64,000 nt of DNA from Aquibacillus sediminis (GTDB lineage: Bacteria > Bacillota > Bacilli > Bacillales > Amphibacillaceae): contig NZ_SZNM01000005.1 of assembly GCF_005870085.1 (NCBI RefSeq), forward strand, positions 124,001 to 188,000, in the 5' to 3' direction. Below are positions 36,401-45,048 of this stretch, one piece after another. Below the pieces are notes generated by a model. It had not been told where the DNA came from. It was given only the letters and a program-made list of their open reading frames with translations, and did not search any database. Position numbers and translations under genes: made by a program. Position 1 is the stretch's first letter, and each line of letters begins with the position of its first letter.

Positions 36401-37154
36401 AGCAGAAGGACATGAAGAACAAGACTTTACGTTACTTGATATTACCGCCCAACCTCGACAAACCATCTCTACACCAGTGTGGAGTGGGTTAGAAAAGGAT
36501 GGTCGTAGGTATTCGCCATTTACCGTTAATACGGAATACAACATCCCATGGAGAACGATGACTGGTCGACAAAGTTTTTATCTAGATCATGAAATGATAC
36601 TAGATTATGGTGAAGGATTACCAACCTACTTGCCGCCATTAACTAAAGGTCCATATGTAAAAGGTGAAACAGAAGCACAGCATAATGAACAATCACTAAC
36701 GGTTCGTTATTTAACACCACACCAAAAGTGGGGAATTCACACAATGTTTACGGAAGCATCCCCAATGGTTCAGTTGTTTAGAGGGTGGCAAGTTGTTTGG
36801 ATGAACGAAAAAGATGGTAATTCGATTGGGTTAAAAGACAATGATTGGATCGAAGTGTATAACCGTAATGGTGTCGTAACAGCACGTGTTGTGCTTACGT
36901 ATCGAATTCCTAAAGGGATGGTATATATGCATCATGCTCAAGATCGGACAATGGGGGTTCCAGGTTCTACGATTAGTAAAAAACGTGGGGGTACACACAA
37001 TAGTGTCACTCGTATTACACAGAAACCAACCCACATGATTGGTGGTTATTCGCAATTAAGTTATGGATTTAACTATTACGGTCCAACCGGAAGTCAGCGC
37101 GATACGATCGCGGTGGTCAAACCAATGAAGGAGGTCGATTGGCTTGAGAATTAA
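33468..37154 (+). CDS. narG: Respiratory nitrate reductase alpha subunit NarG
   Basis: Catalytic molybdenum subunit reducing nitrate to nitrite on the inner face of the membrane. 1228 residues, full length. The FS0 cluster motif [11 protein letters not shown] (His plus Cys ligands) lies near residue 45 with a further Cys in [11 protein letters not shown]; the molybdenum ligand aspartate is in [20 protein letters not shown]. The molydopterin-binding C-terminal domain ends with [13 protein letters not shown]. ATG 33468 (MAKQ) with AAGGTGAT is chosen over an in-frame ATG at 33444. narH overlaps its end. Confidence 0.97.
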   Translation: [1228 protein letters not shown]

Positions 37155-38640
37155 GGCACAAGTAAGTATGGTCATGCACCTGGATAAATGCATTGGATGC
37201 CATACATGTTCCGTTACATGTAAATCCACTTGGACCAATCGTCCAGGTACGGAATACATGTGGTTTAACAATGTAGAAACTCGTCCCGGTCCAGGATATC
37301 CGAAACAGTGGGAAGACCAAGACCGTTATAAAGGCGGATGGGAATATAAAGACGGAAAGTTGCGTCTGCGTGCTGGTGGACCTCTTTCCAAATTGAAAAA
37401 CATATTCTACAACCCAAATATGGGAACGTTAGACGATTATTATGAACCATGGACATATGATTATGAAAATTTAATCAAAAGTGAAAAGTCAGAGCACCTT
37501 CCTGTGGCAAGACCACAGTCGATGATTACAGGCAAATATATCGATAAACCGGAGTGGGGCTCTAACTGGGATGATGATTTAGCCGGTGGTAGTGAAATTG
37601 TACCAATGGATCCGAATGTGCAGGAACTACAAGAACATATCGCCATGGAATATGAAAAAACATTCATGATGTACTTACCAAGAATTTGTGAACATTGCTT
37701 AAATCCATCTTGTGTCGCATCCTGTCCATCAGGTGCGCTGTATAAGCGTGATGAAGATGGGATCGTCTTGGTTGACCAAGAAGAATGCCGTGGCTGGCGT
37801 TTTTGCATGAACGGTTGCCCGTATAACAAAGTGTACTACAACTGGAACACGCACAAGGCAGAGAAATGTAACTTCTGCTATCCAAGAACAGAGGCAGGAT
37901 TGCCAACGATTTGTTCAGAAACTTGTGTTGGTCGCATTCGTTACATTGGTGTCGTGCTTTATGATGCAGATAAAGTGAAAGAAGCAGCGTCTGTTGAGGA
38001 TCCACAAGATTTATATGAAGCACAATTAGATTGCTTCCTAGATCCATTTGATCCAGAAGTAATTGCCGAAGCAGAAAAACAAGGGATCAATAATGAATGG
38101 ATCAAAGGCGCACAAGATTCACCAGTTTACAAAATGGCGATGAAGTGGAAAATTGCGCTTCCGTTACACCCTGAATATCGAACAATGCCAATGGTTTGGT
38201 ATGTACCGCCACTTAGCCCAATTATGAACCACGTAACAAATGAACAAGAACTAAACACGGATGGCTACATCCCAGCAATTGATCAAATGCGTATTCCTGT
38301 TGAGTATTTAGCTTCTTTACTATCTGCGGGAGATACGGAAGTAATCCGCAAAGTATTGCTGAAGTTAACAGCGATGCGTGTGCATATGCGCAGTATCAAT
38401 GTTGGTGGGATTGATCCATTGAATGAAAGTAAATTACTAGATGAAGCAGGGATGAGTGTGGAAGATATTGAAGACATGGCGCGATTATTAGGGGTAGCAA
38501 AATATGATGAACGTTTTGTGATCCCAACTGGTCGTAGAGAAATGGATGACGATCTCCATTACGAACAAGGCGCATGTAGCATTGAGGATTTAGCACCACC
38601 TGAAGGCATGGTAACCTATCCATTCGAAAGGGGTAGTTAA
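37144..38640 (+). CDS. narH: Respiratory nitrate reductase beta subunit NarH
   Basis: Electron-transfer subunit with four iron-sulfur clusters, 498 residues. CIGCHTCSVTCK (residues 16-27), CEHCLNPSCVASCPSGALY, ECRGWRFCMNGCPYNK (Trp in place of a Cys, the 3Fe-4S site) and CNFCYPR provide the ligands. Starts with TTG at 37144 behind AAGGAGG, 11 bases before the narG stop, so the two are coupled. The internal GPGYPKQWEDQ segment is typical. Confidence 0.97.
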   Translation: MRIKAQVSMVMHLDKCIGCHTCSVTCKSTWTNRPGTEYMWFNNVETRPGPGYPKQWEDQDRYKGGWEYKDGKLRLRAGGPLSKLKNIFYNPNMGTLDDYYEPWTYDYENLIKSEKSEHLPVARPQSMITGKYIDKPEWGSNWDDDLAGGSEIVPMDPNVQELQEHIAMEYEKTFMMYLPRICEHCLNPSCVASCPSGALYKRDEDGIVLVDQEECRGWRFCMNGCPYNKVYYNWNTHKAEKCNFCYPRTEAGLPTICSETCVGRIRYIGVVLYDADKVKEAASVEDPQDLYEAQLDCFLDPFDPEVIAEAEKQGINNEWIKGAQDSPVYKMAMKWKIALPLHPEYRTMPMVWYVPPLSPIMNHVTNEQELNTDGYIPAIDQMRIPVEYLASLLSAGDTEVIRKVLLKLTAMRVHMRSINVGGIDPLNESKLLDEAGMSVEDIEDMARLLGVAKYDERFVIPTGRREMDDDLHYEQGACSIEDLAPPEGMVTYPFERGS

Positions 38641-38642
38641 GG

Positions 38643-39236
38643 ATGAAAGCTTATCAAACGGACCTGTTAATGATTGCTTCTCGTATGTTCAGCTATCCAG
38701 ATGGACAAGACAACCAAGCTGTTCTTGACTGTGCAGAACATATGGTGGCTTCAACAGAAATGAAGCAGGAAGTGAGAGATGCGATAGATACGGTCTATCG
38801 CATCCCACTCAAACAATTGCAAGAGACATATGTGGATACCTTTGATTTAAAATCAAAGGTTGGCCTTTATTTATCAGCGCACGAATTTGGCGATAGTCCC
38901 AAACGTGGTGCTGCCCTAATTAAGTTGCAAAAAATGATTAATGAAGCGGGTTATGATCGAGTGGACGGAGAATTGGCTGATTACTTGCCAATGTTGTTTG
39001 AGTTTGTTGCAGTTGAAGACGATTTTAAAGGAAGGGAACGACTATTAAAACGGATGTCCTGTGTGACACAACGCATCTTGAACCATTTTCCAGAAGAAAA
39101 TCCGTATTATCCATTTCTTTCGTTAATGATGAAATACGTATTTGAAGCCCCTACAGAAGAAGAGTTGCAGAAGATGGATCAAGATCGTGAAGAAGCAGAC
39201 CTTGAAGAATTGCCATACCCAATTATGTATAACTAA
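38643..39236 (+). CDS. narJ: Nitrate reductase assembly chaperone NarJ
   Basis: 197-residue helical TorD-like chaperone needed for molybdenum cofactor insertion into NarG; not part of the final enzyme. Conserved features: LLMIASRMFSYPDG at the N-terminus, LQETYVDTFDLKSKVGLYLS and ADYLPMLFEFVAV. It starts 2 bases after the narH stop with an AAGG-containing site in the narH end. Confidence 0.94.
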   Translation: MKAYQTDLLMIASRMFSYPDGQDNQAVLDCAEHMVASTEMKQEVRDAIDTVYRIPLKQLQETYVDTFDLKSKVGLYLSAHEFGDSPKRGAALIKLQKMINEAGYDRVDGELADYLPMLFEFVAVEDDFKGRERLLKRMSCVTQRILNHFPEENPYYPFLSLMMKYVFEAPTEEELQKMDQDREEADLEELPYPIMYN

Positions 39237-39266
39237 CACCAAGAACGTTATCAAGGAGGCGAAAAA

Positions 39267-39965
39267 ATGGAAGGGATCTTTTGGTGGGTGATTTTTCCCT
39301 ATCTCACATTAGCAATCATGATCATAGGGAGTATTTATCGGTTTGCGTATGGTCAGCTTTCATGGGTAGCACCATCAACCGAGTTTTTTGAAAAAAAATG
39401 GCTGAAAATTGGCTCTCCCTTATTCCATTATGGCTTGCTATTTGCAATTATCGGACACATCATGGGGGTTTTTATCCCGATTGAATTTTATCATTGGATG
39501 GGTGTTTCCGATCATCTGTATCATATCGGTGCCATTTATGGTGGTGGTTTAGCGGGATTAATGGTGGTAGTAGGTGCGATCATTTTATTAATCCGAAAAA
39601 TGACCATCGACCGTGTTCGAGTACATGCTACGTTTGCAGATTTTTTCTCTGTGATTAGTTTAATTATTGTCGCTGGTATTGGTGTATATATGACATTGGT
39701 TTACAATTTAACGGTTGTCGAATATGAGTACCGTTTAACAATTGGTCCGTGGTTTAGAAGCTTATTCACTTTCAACCCACAGTATGAGCTAATGTTAGGC
39801 GTACCGTTTATTTTTAAATTACATGTCATTACAGGATTTGCCTTATTCGCATCAGTTCCATTTACGAAACTTGTACACTTCTATAGTGTTCCGGTACATT
39901 ATTTAGGACGTTCCCCACAGCAATATCGCTCACGTGTAGGGTATAAGAGAAGAGGATTAGAATAA
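39267..39965 (+). CDS. narI: Respiratory nitrate reductase gamma subunit NarI
   Basis: Membrane cytochrome b subunit that takes electrons from menaquinol, 232 residues with five transmembrane segments. Haem-ligand histidines are in SPLFHYGLLFAIIGHIMG and in LHVITGFALFASVPFTKLVH. AAGGAGGC precedes the ATG. It is followed by a terminator and closes the operon. Confidence 0.96.
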   Translation: MEGIFWWVIFPYLTLAIMIIGSIYRFAYGQLSWVAPSTEFFEKKWLKIGSPLFHYGLLFAIIGHIMGVFIPIEFYHWMGVSDHLYHIGAIYGGGLAGLMVVVGAIILLIRKMTIDRVRVHATFADFFSVISLIIVAGIGVYMTLVYNLTVVEYEYRLTIGPWFRSLFTFNPQYELMLGVPFIFKLHVITGFALFASVPFTKLVHFYSVPVHYLGRSPQQYRSRVGYKRRGLE

Positions 39966-40005
39966 TCGATCAAACGAGCTAAATAGATTATAATTGAGTT
40001 TAAGG

Positions 40006-40035
40006 GCGCTTAGATTTTATCTAAGCGTTTTTAAT
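40006..40035 (+). terminator. Terminator of the nar operon
   Basis: GCGCTTAGAT / ATCTAAGCGT around TTT, then TTTTAATT. Confidence 0.85.
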
Positions 40036-40059
40036 TGCGAAGGTTAGGAGGAAGAATAA

Positions 40060-40452
40060 ATGAAATCAGCAAGTCCATACATATTTATTGAAAATTGCCA
40101 AGAAGCAATGAATTTTTATCAACAGGTGCTCGGTGGTGAAATCAAACATGTTCAGTTAGCGGATGATGTAGAGATGTTTAAAGGTCAAGAGGGAAAGGTG
40201 TTGCATGCAGAACTTCACCTAGGGAGTAGTGTCATTCATTTCTCTGATCAATTTGATGCCATGACGCAAGGGGATACGATCAAAATCACATTAGAATTAG
40301 AAAGTGAACAAGAGATTCGTGAAGTGTATCAAACTTTACTCGATGGTGGACACGCCCCAGTTAAATTACAAGACACTTTTTGGGGTGCCTTACATGCGAA
40401 TGTGACTGACAAATATGGTATTGGCTGGTTGCTGAATTATCAAAAACAATAA
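40060..40452 (+). CDS. VOC-family (PhnB-like glyoxalase) protein
   Basis: 130 residues, two beta-alpha-beta-beta-beta modules. SASPYIFIENCQEAMNFYQQ and VLGGEIKHVQL match the PhnB/YdeM-type VOC group; the second module includes GALHANVTDKYGIGWLLNY with a metal-site-like pattern. PhnB-like members have no firm enzymatic role. TTAGGAGG precedes the ATG. Monocistronic with a terminator. Confidence 0.82.
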   Translation: MKSASPYIFIENCQEAMNFYQQVLGGEIKHVQLADDVEMFKGQEGKVLHAELHLGSSVIHFSDQFDAMTQGDTIKITLELESEQEIREVYQTLLDGGHAPVKLQDTFWGALHANVTDKYGIGWLLNYQKQ

Positions 40453-40469
40453 TGGAAAAATTGGTACCA

Positions 40470-40502
40470 AATCCCGTATGATAAATCATACGGGATTCTT
40501 GT
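40470..40502 (+). terminator. Terminator after the VOC gene
   Basis: AATCCCGTATGAT pairs with ATCATACGGGATT around AA, then CTTGTT. Confidence 0.75.
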
Positions 40503-40522
40503 TGATTTGTCGTAAAAACAAT

Positions 40523-41083
40523 AAACTCCGACGTAAGTTTGTGTAAGATTAATTTTTCTGATTTGAAGTAAGTAATATTCCATCGCTTCGGTAGAATACT
40601 CCGCTTTCCATGGGCACGGCCTCAGCTAACTTGATAAAGAAAACCACTTTACCAAGTGGATCTTCGGCTCGCGCTGTTCCCATAGGACAAGGAAAGCTTC
40701 GTCAGCGATACATCGCACGAAGAAAATTGGTCTTTATTTTCGAGGATCTCCGTATTCTACCTACGCTGTTATTAATGTTCTGTTTTACGTCAGATAAAAC
40801 ACCTAAACCAATAGCTGAGTCTGAGTTTAATGTCTACGAGAAAAGAAATTTTTTGTACGTATAATCAAACAAAAAAATACTTTAAAATTACGATCCACAC
40901 AACAGAGCGAAGGAAATACACCGGAGACTCCTATGGGAGGAATGGCCTGGGTGAGACCCCGCAGTGAGGGACGAACGAGGAGGCTCATCAGCCACCCATG
41001 GAAAGCGTAGGTGTATTTCCGCAGCGCTAGACTAGCACTTACTTTATAAAGGGCGAGCGAGAAAATCAGTTACGTCGGAGTTT
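40523..41083. repeat. Repeat element B (561 bp, MITE-like) with perfect 14-bp ends
   Basis: Ends AAACTCCGACGTAA (40523-40536) and exact complement (41070-41083). Two palindromic halves: 40584-40768 (CGCTTCGGTAGAATACTCC ... CCGTATTCTACCTACGCTG) and 40903-41026 (GAAGGAAATACACCGGAGAC ... GGTGTATTTCCGCAGCG). Same family as A and C but lacks the 54-bp module. No coding frame (an 84-codon frame at 40610-40864 follows repeat sequence only) and no clear target duplication. Confidence 0.8.
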
Positions 41084-41115
41084 CTATCAACCACGAATTA
41101 AAATATGAAAATAAC

Positions 41116-41141
41116 TGTAATAAATGACGGTAACGTTCGAC
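41116..41141 (+). promoter_or_regulatory. ECF-type promoter of the sigma/anti-sigma operon
   Basis: TGTAAT (41116-41121), 16-base spacer, CGAC (41138-41141). It resembles the SigX-type consensus TGTAAC-N16/17-CGAC, as expected for autoregulation of an ECF sigma gene. It begins 33 bases after element B. Confidence 0.55.
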
Positions 41142-41177
41142 TAATTAATAGAGACAAAGAAATGGAGGAGAAAGTGG

Positions 41178-41690
41178 ATGACCACTCATGACATAACAGA
41201 TTGGTTTTACCAATATAACAAAGATATTTACCATTTCTTAATCTATTATACGGCTTCTGGAGATGTCGAGGATTTGGTGCAAGAGGTATTCATTCGGGCG
41301 ATCACAGCGATGGACACCTTTAAGGAAGATTCAAGTCCCAAAACATGGCTTATTAGTATTGCTCGTCATGTAGCCATCGATGCAAATAGAAAAAAGAAAC
41401 GTACTAGATTAAAAGAAATGTTGACAATTGATAACGTATCGGAACCGAAAGATGATACAACCCCGGAGCAAATCTTGCAGTTAAATGAAAAACATAAACG
41501 ACTATACCAAGCAATTCAATCTCTGAAAAAAAATTATCGCGATGTCATCATTTTACGTGGGGTAAAGGAACTGACGGTAACAGAAACGGCAACTGTTTTA
41601 AATTGGAACGAAAATAAAGTACGCGTTACGTTTCACCGAGCATTACATGCGTTGCAAAAAGAAAAGGAGAGATTTCTTGATGAAGAATGA
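41178..41690 (+). CDS. ECF sigma factor (SigX-like)
   Basis: 170 residues with region 2 (YYTASGDVEDLVQEVFIRA, then WLISIARHVAIDANRKKKR) and region 4 (YRDVIILRGVKELTVTETATVLNWNENKVRVTFHRAL). The VEDLVQEVFIRA and KTWLISIARHVAID segments are close to B. subtilis SigX, and the 356-residue partner matches RsiX in size. GGAGG precedes the ATG. Overlaps the anti-sigma gene by 11 bases. Likely responds to envelope stress (family knowledge). Confidence 0.85.
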   Translation: MTTHDITDWFYQYNKDIYHFLIYYTASGDVEDLVQEVFIRAITAMDTFKEDSSPKTWLISIARHVAIDANRKKKRTRLKEMLTIDNVSEPKDDTTPEQILQLNEKHKRLYQAIQSLKKNYRDVIILRGVKELTVTETATVLNWNENKVRVTFHRALHALQKEKERFLDEE

Positions 41691-42750
41691 TCAATATAAT
41701 GAGTTAATAGAAAAAATCCGCTCTCTTCCTAAACCCGATTATGAAAGGCATTTTAATAAAGAAAGACAAGATCAGATTCATCAACATCTCCTACATGTTA
41801 CAAAAAAGAATAAAACACCGACCAATTGGTTTAGACGAGTAGCGATTGGTTTTGGAAGTCTAGCTGCGGTGTTGTTATTTTTAATCATGATCATTCCAGT
41901 TGATCAGAATGGAACGTTGGATTTAGGGCAGACAGGGTCAAATCGTCAATTCAATGATACAAAGGATATTGCAACAAGGATACAACATGAATTGGAAATT
42001 GAAGCGACCAAAGGGCAAGTAAGGGAGTTATTTGGAAAACCTGATGCAATTACACCGGAAAATTCGATTGAGGACGTATCACATAATTCAGAAGTTTGGA
42101 ACTATCACTTTATGCGTACCGGAAATAGCTTTAATGACGGTAATCTTTACCAAGCACTTATAACGGGGGAAATGAATGCGCAACTTCAAGTAACATGGTC
42201 CTCCAACCTTTTTAAGAAAAAGGTTTCAAGCTATTCGATCTATTATGTGAAGGATGAACAAATTTTGGTTGATCATGTGTCCATGGATGGCATTAACCAT
42301 TATTACATTACTCCCGATGGTTCGCGGTTGAGTGTAGATGAGAATGATCAACAAGATGAAATAACCTACAGAAAGATAAATATACCAGTGAGCTTGGATC
42401 AGATGATACAGTTGTTTCGGGATAAGAATTTAACCATTGATCCAACTGAAGAAGACCTTCCATCCATTCATGGTGTAGAAGCAAATGGTTATCATTTAAA
42501 GGAAGGGATGTTATATGTTCATCAATATACTGACGATCAACTTGTAAGTACTGTTGAAAGCGAAGTGAAAGATACGTATGTTTCAAGCAATTCGTTAGCG
42601 CAGGCTTACCAGTTTAACAATATGATTCTCGTTTATAAATACACTCCGACTTACTCTAATATCGAAACAGTTCAGGATATTCGATGGAAATTAAATAGCA
42701 TTATCGATGCGTTAATCGTGGCCTCAGATGTGAACAATCCGCATCAATGA
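41680..42750 (+). CDS. Anti-sigma factor (RsiX-like)
   Basis: 356 residues: a cytoplasmic N-terminal sigma-binding region (about 1-42), a single transmembrane helix near residues 45-65 (VAIGFGSLAAVLLFLIMIIPV), then a large extracytoplasmic domain. Topology, size and position directly after the sigma gene identify it as its membrane-bound inhibitor. ATG 41680 has AAAAGGAGAG upstream and overlaps the sigma stop region; an in-frame ATG at 41647 lies inside the sigma gene and lacks a site. Confidence 0.8.
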   Translation: MKNDQYNELIEKIRSLPKPDYERHFNKERQDQIHQHLLHVTKKNKTPTNWFRRVAIGFGSLAAVLLFLIMIIPVDQNGTLDLGQTGSNRQFNDTKDIATRIQHELEIEATKGQVRELFGKPDAITPENSIEDVSHNSEVWNYHFMRTGNSFNDGNLYQALITGEMNAQLQVTWSSNLFKKKVSSYSIYYVKDEQILVDHVSMDGINHYYITPDGSRLSVDENDQQDEITYRKINIPVSLDQMIQLFRDKNLTIDPTEEDLPSIHGVEANGYHLKEGMLYVHQYTDDQLVSTVESEVKDTYVSSNSLAQAYQFNNMILVYKYTPTYSNIETVQDIRWKLNSIIDALIVASDVNNPHQ

Positions 42751-42911
42751 ACATCGTTATGTAACCTAACTACCATGCTAAATACGAGCGTAAGATTTTA
42801 ACTGTTTGTTCTAAATAGGCAAAAACTTTTTAAAAATCACCAAAACAGGTAGAATAAGGATAGATCTGTTAAATGACTTACAAAAAACACGATAGTAAAT
42901 GAAGAGATAGG

Positions 42912-44117
42912 ATGAAAACGATGCAAAACCATGAAAAATTAGTGATTAAAAATAAATTTGCGAACAAATTTAAGTCAGGCTATCCATTAATTTTTAAAGA
43001 GGCAATTGTTAATGTAGGGGTATTAAAACAAGAAGGAACGATTGTGACACTAGTGGATGAGAATGAAAACTTCCTTGGACGCGGGTATTATGGACGACAA
43101 AATAAAGGGTATGGCTGGGTGTTGACAAGAAGGCAAAATCAAACTTTCGATCAAGCTTTTTTCGATCAAAAAATAGCTGCAGCCATACAATACCGCAGTG
43201 CATTATACCAAGAGGAGACCACAAATGCTTTTCGTGTATTTAATGGAGAAGGTGATGGCATTGGTGGTGTTACGATTGATGATTATGATGGCTATTTTGT
43301 AATTAATTGGTACAGTCATGGTATTTATCAGTTTAAAGATCAAATTGTGCAAGCCTTGAAAAACGCCACTACTTTTAAAGGGGTTTATCAAAAGAAACGG
43401 TTTGATACAGGTGGTAAATATATCGACGATGATGATTTTTTGGCCGGAGAACGAGCTGAATCGCCAATTATCATCAAAGAAAATGGTGTGAACTTTGCGG
43501 TTTACTTGAATGAAGGCCCAATGACTGGGATTTTTCTTGATCAACGTGAAGTGAGAAAAACGATTCGAGATAACTATGCGAATGGTAAAACAGTGTTAAA
43601 TACGTTTTCCTACACTGGTGCCTTTTCGATTTATGCAGCATTAGGTGGAGCCAAAAAAACAACGAGTGTTGATTTAGCTAATAGAAGTTTACCAAAAACG
43701 ATCGAACAGTTCCAAATTAATGACATTGATGAGCAAGCACAAGAAATAAAAGTTATGGATGTGTTTAATTACTTCGATTATGCAATGAAACATAGTCTTA
43801 AATTTGATATGGTAATTCTCGATCCTCCAAGTTTTGCTCGTTCGAAAAAACATACGTTCAGTGCTGCAAAAGACTATAAAAACCTTCTGAAACAGGCAAT
43901 CGCCATTACCGAGAAGAATGGCGTCATTGTGGCATCCACCAATTATAGTGGTTTTGGTATCGATAAATTTAAAGGGTTTATCGACAAGGCATTTAAAGAA
44001 ACGCATGGTAACTATAAGCTAATGGAAGAGTTCAGTCTCCCGGCAGATTTTAAGACGGTCAAGCAGTATAAACAAGGGGATTATTTGAAGGTTGTATTTA
44101 TAAAGAAAATCAATTAA
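42912..44117 (+). CDS. RlmI-like 23S rRNA (cytosine-C5) methyltransferase
   Basis: About 400 residues: an N-terminal PUA domain (residues 9-90, with GYPLIFKEAIVNV and FLGRGYYGRQNKGYGWVL), a central EEHEE-type linker and a C-terminal Rossmann methyltransferase with VLNTFSYTGAFSIYAALGGA (SAM site) and the catalytic ILDPPSFARSKK. Homologues (RlmI, B. subtilis YwbD) methylate a cytosine of 23S rRNA. Two in-frame ATGs (42912, 42921); the second has better spacing from GATAGGA. Monocistronic. Confidence 0.85.
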   Translation: MKTMQNHEKLVIKNKFANKFKSGYPLIFKEAIVNVGVLKQEGTIVTLVDENENFLGRGYYGRQNKGYGWVLTRRQNQTFDQAFFDQKIAAAIQYRSALYQEETTNAFRVFNGEGDGIGGVTIDDYDGYFVINWYSHGIYQFKDQIVQALKNATTFKGVYQKKRFDTGGKYIDDDDFLAGERAESPIIIKENGVNFAVYLNEGPMTGIFLDQREVRKTIRDNYANGKTVLNTFSYTGAFSIYAALGGAKKTTSVDLANRSLPKTIEQFQINDIDEQAQEIKVMDVFNYFDYAMKHSLKFDMVILDPPSFARSKKHTFSAAKDYKNLLKQAIAITEKNGVIVASTNYSGFGIDKFKGFIDKAFKETHGNYKLMEEFSLPADFKTVKQYKQGDYLKVVFIKKIN

Positions 44118-44121
44118 CTTT

Positions 44122-44148
44122 TAAAGAGAGAGTATCTCTCTCTTTTTT
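44122..44148 (+). terminator. Terminator after the methyltransferase gene
   Basis: AAAGAGAGA / TCTCTCTTT followed by TTTTG. Confidence 0.85.
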
Positions 44149-44322
44149 TGTGCAAATTCTGGGTTATACCTAGTAAGTCTACGTCAAGGAAGTACATAAG
44201 AGTGAGAGAACATGCAAGAGAAGACAATTCGAAAAGAAAGTAGATGGCAGAAGTTGTGTAATTGAATGATAAAATAATCGTACATACTATTGGTAAGTTC
44301 ATTGAGAGAAGGAAGTGGTAGA

Positions 44323-45048
44323 TTGAGTACACAAGCAGCGATACGTTTTGAAAATGTCTTTTACTCTATGAGAGGAGACACCATTTTAAAAAATATAACT
44401 GGAATGTTCCCTGAAGGTCAGATTACAACGATTGTTGGACCGTCTGGTGCGGGTAAATCAACATTATTTAAGCTTTGTAATGGACTACAATCACCAGATG
44501 CAGGGGAAATTATGATTAGTGATAAGCCAATAGTTGACTATGAGCCAATTGAATTGCGTCGGCATGTGGGGATTGCCCTGCAACAAGCGACAATGATTCG
44601 GGGAGACGTGATGGAAAATTTAAACCTCCCACAACAACTACAAGGAAAACAGATAACAGAACAACGAGCAAAAGAGCTACTAGAAGTGGTCGGTTTAAAG
44701 CAGGACATATTACATCGGGACAGTAAGGACTTATCTGGTGGGCAACGACAAAAATTATCGATTGCACGTACACTCGTCAATTACCCCAAAATTTTATTGC
44801 TCGATGAAATCACTTCTTCACTTGATCGTGTATCCCAACAGGATATTGAACATCTTATTCAAAAAATTAATAAAAAGTATGGAACAACAATGGTTTGGAT
44901 TACCCATAATTTGGAACAGGCCTTAACGATTGGGAATTATACCTGGGTGATGATGGAAGGAGAAGTAGTGGAAACAGGAGAAAGTAGCTTGTTAAAGGAT
45001 CCTAAAGATAAACGAGTCAAACAGTTTGTGAAGGGGGAGTTTGAATGA
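44323..45048 (+). CDS. fetA: Iron export ABC transporter ATP-binding protein FetA
   Basis: 241-residue ATPase: Walker A VGPSGAGKST, LSGGQRQKLSIA signature, Walker B ILLLDEITSSLD and the H-loop WITHNLEQA. Paired with an UPF0014/FetB permease, it forms the FetAB iron (or general metal) exporter. The frame is open to 44290, but TTG 44323 lies 8 bases after GAAGGAAG and starts the ABC domain properly, so I use it. Overlaps fetB by 4 bases (ATGA). Confidence 0.85.
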   Translation: MSTQAAIRFENVFYSMRGDTILKNITGMFPEGQITTIVGPSGAGKSTLFKLCNGLQSPDAGEIMISDKPIVDYEPIELRRHVGIALQQATMIRGDVMENLNLPQQLQGKQITEQRAKELLEVVGLKQDILHRDSKDLSGGQRQKLSIARTLVNYPKILLLDEITSSLDRVSQQDIEHLIQKINKKYGTTMVWITHNLEQALTIGNYTWVMMEGEVVETGESSLLKDPKDKRVKQFVKGEFE

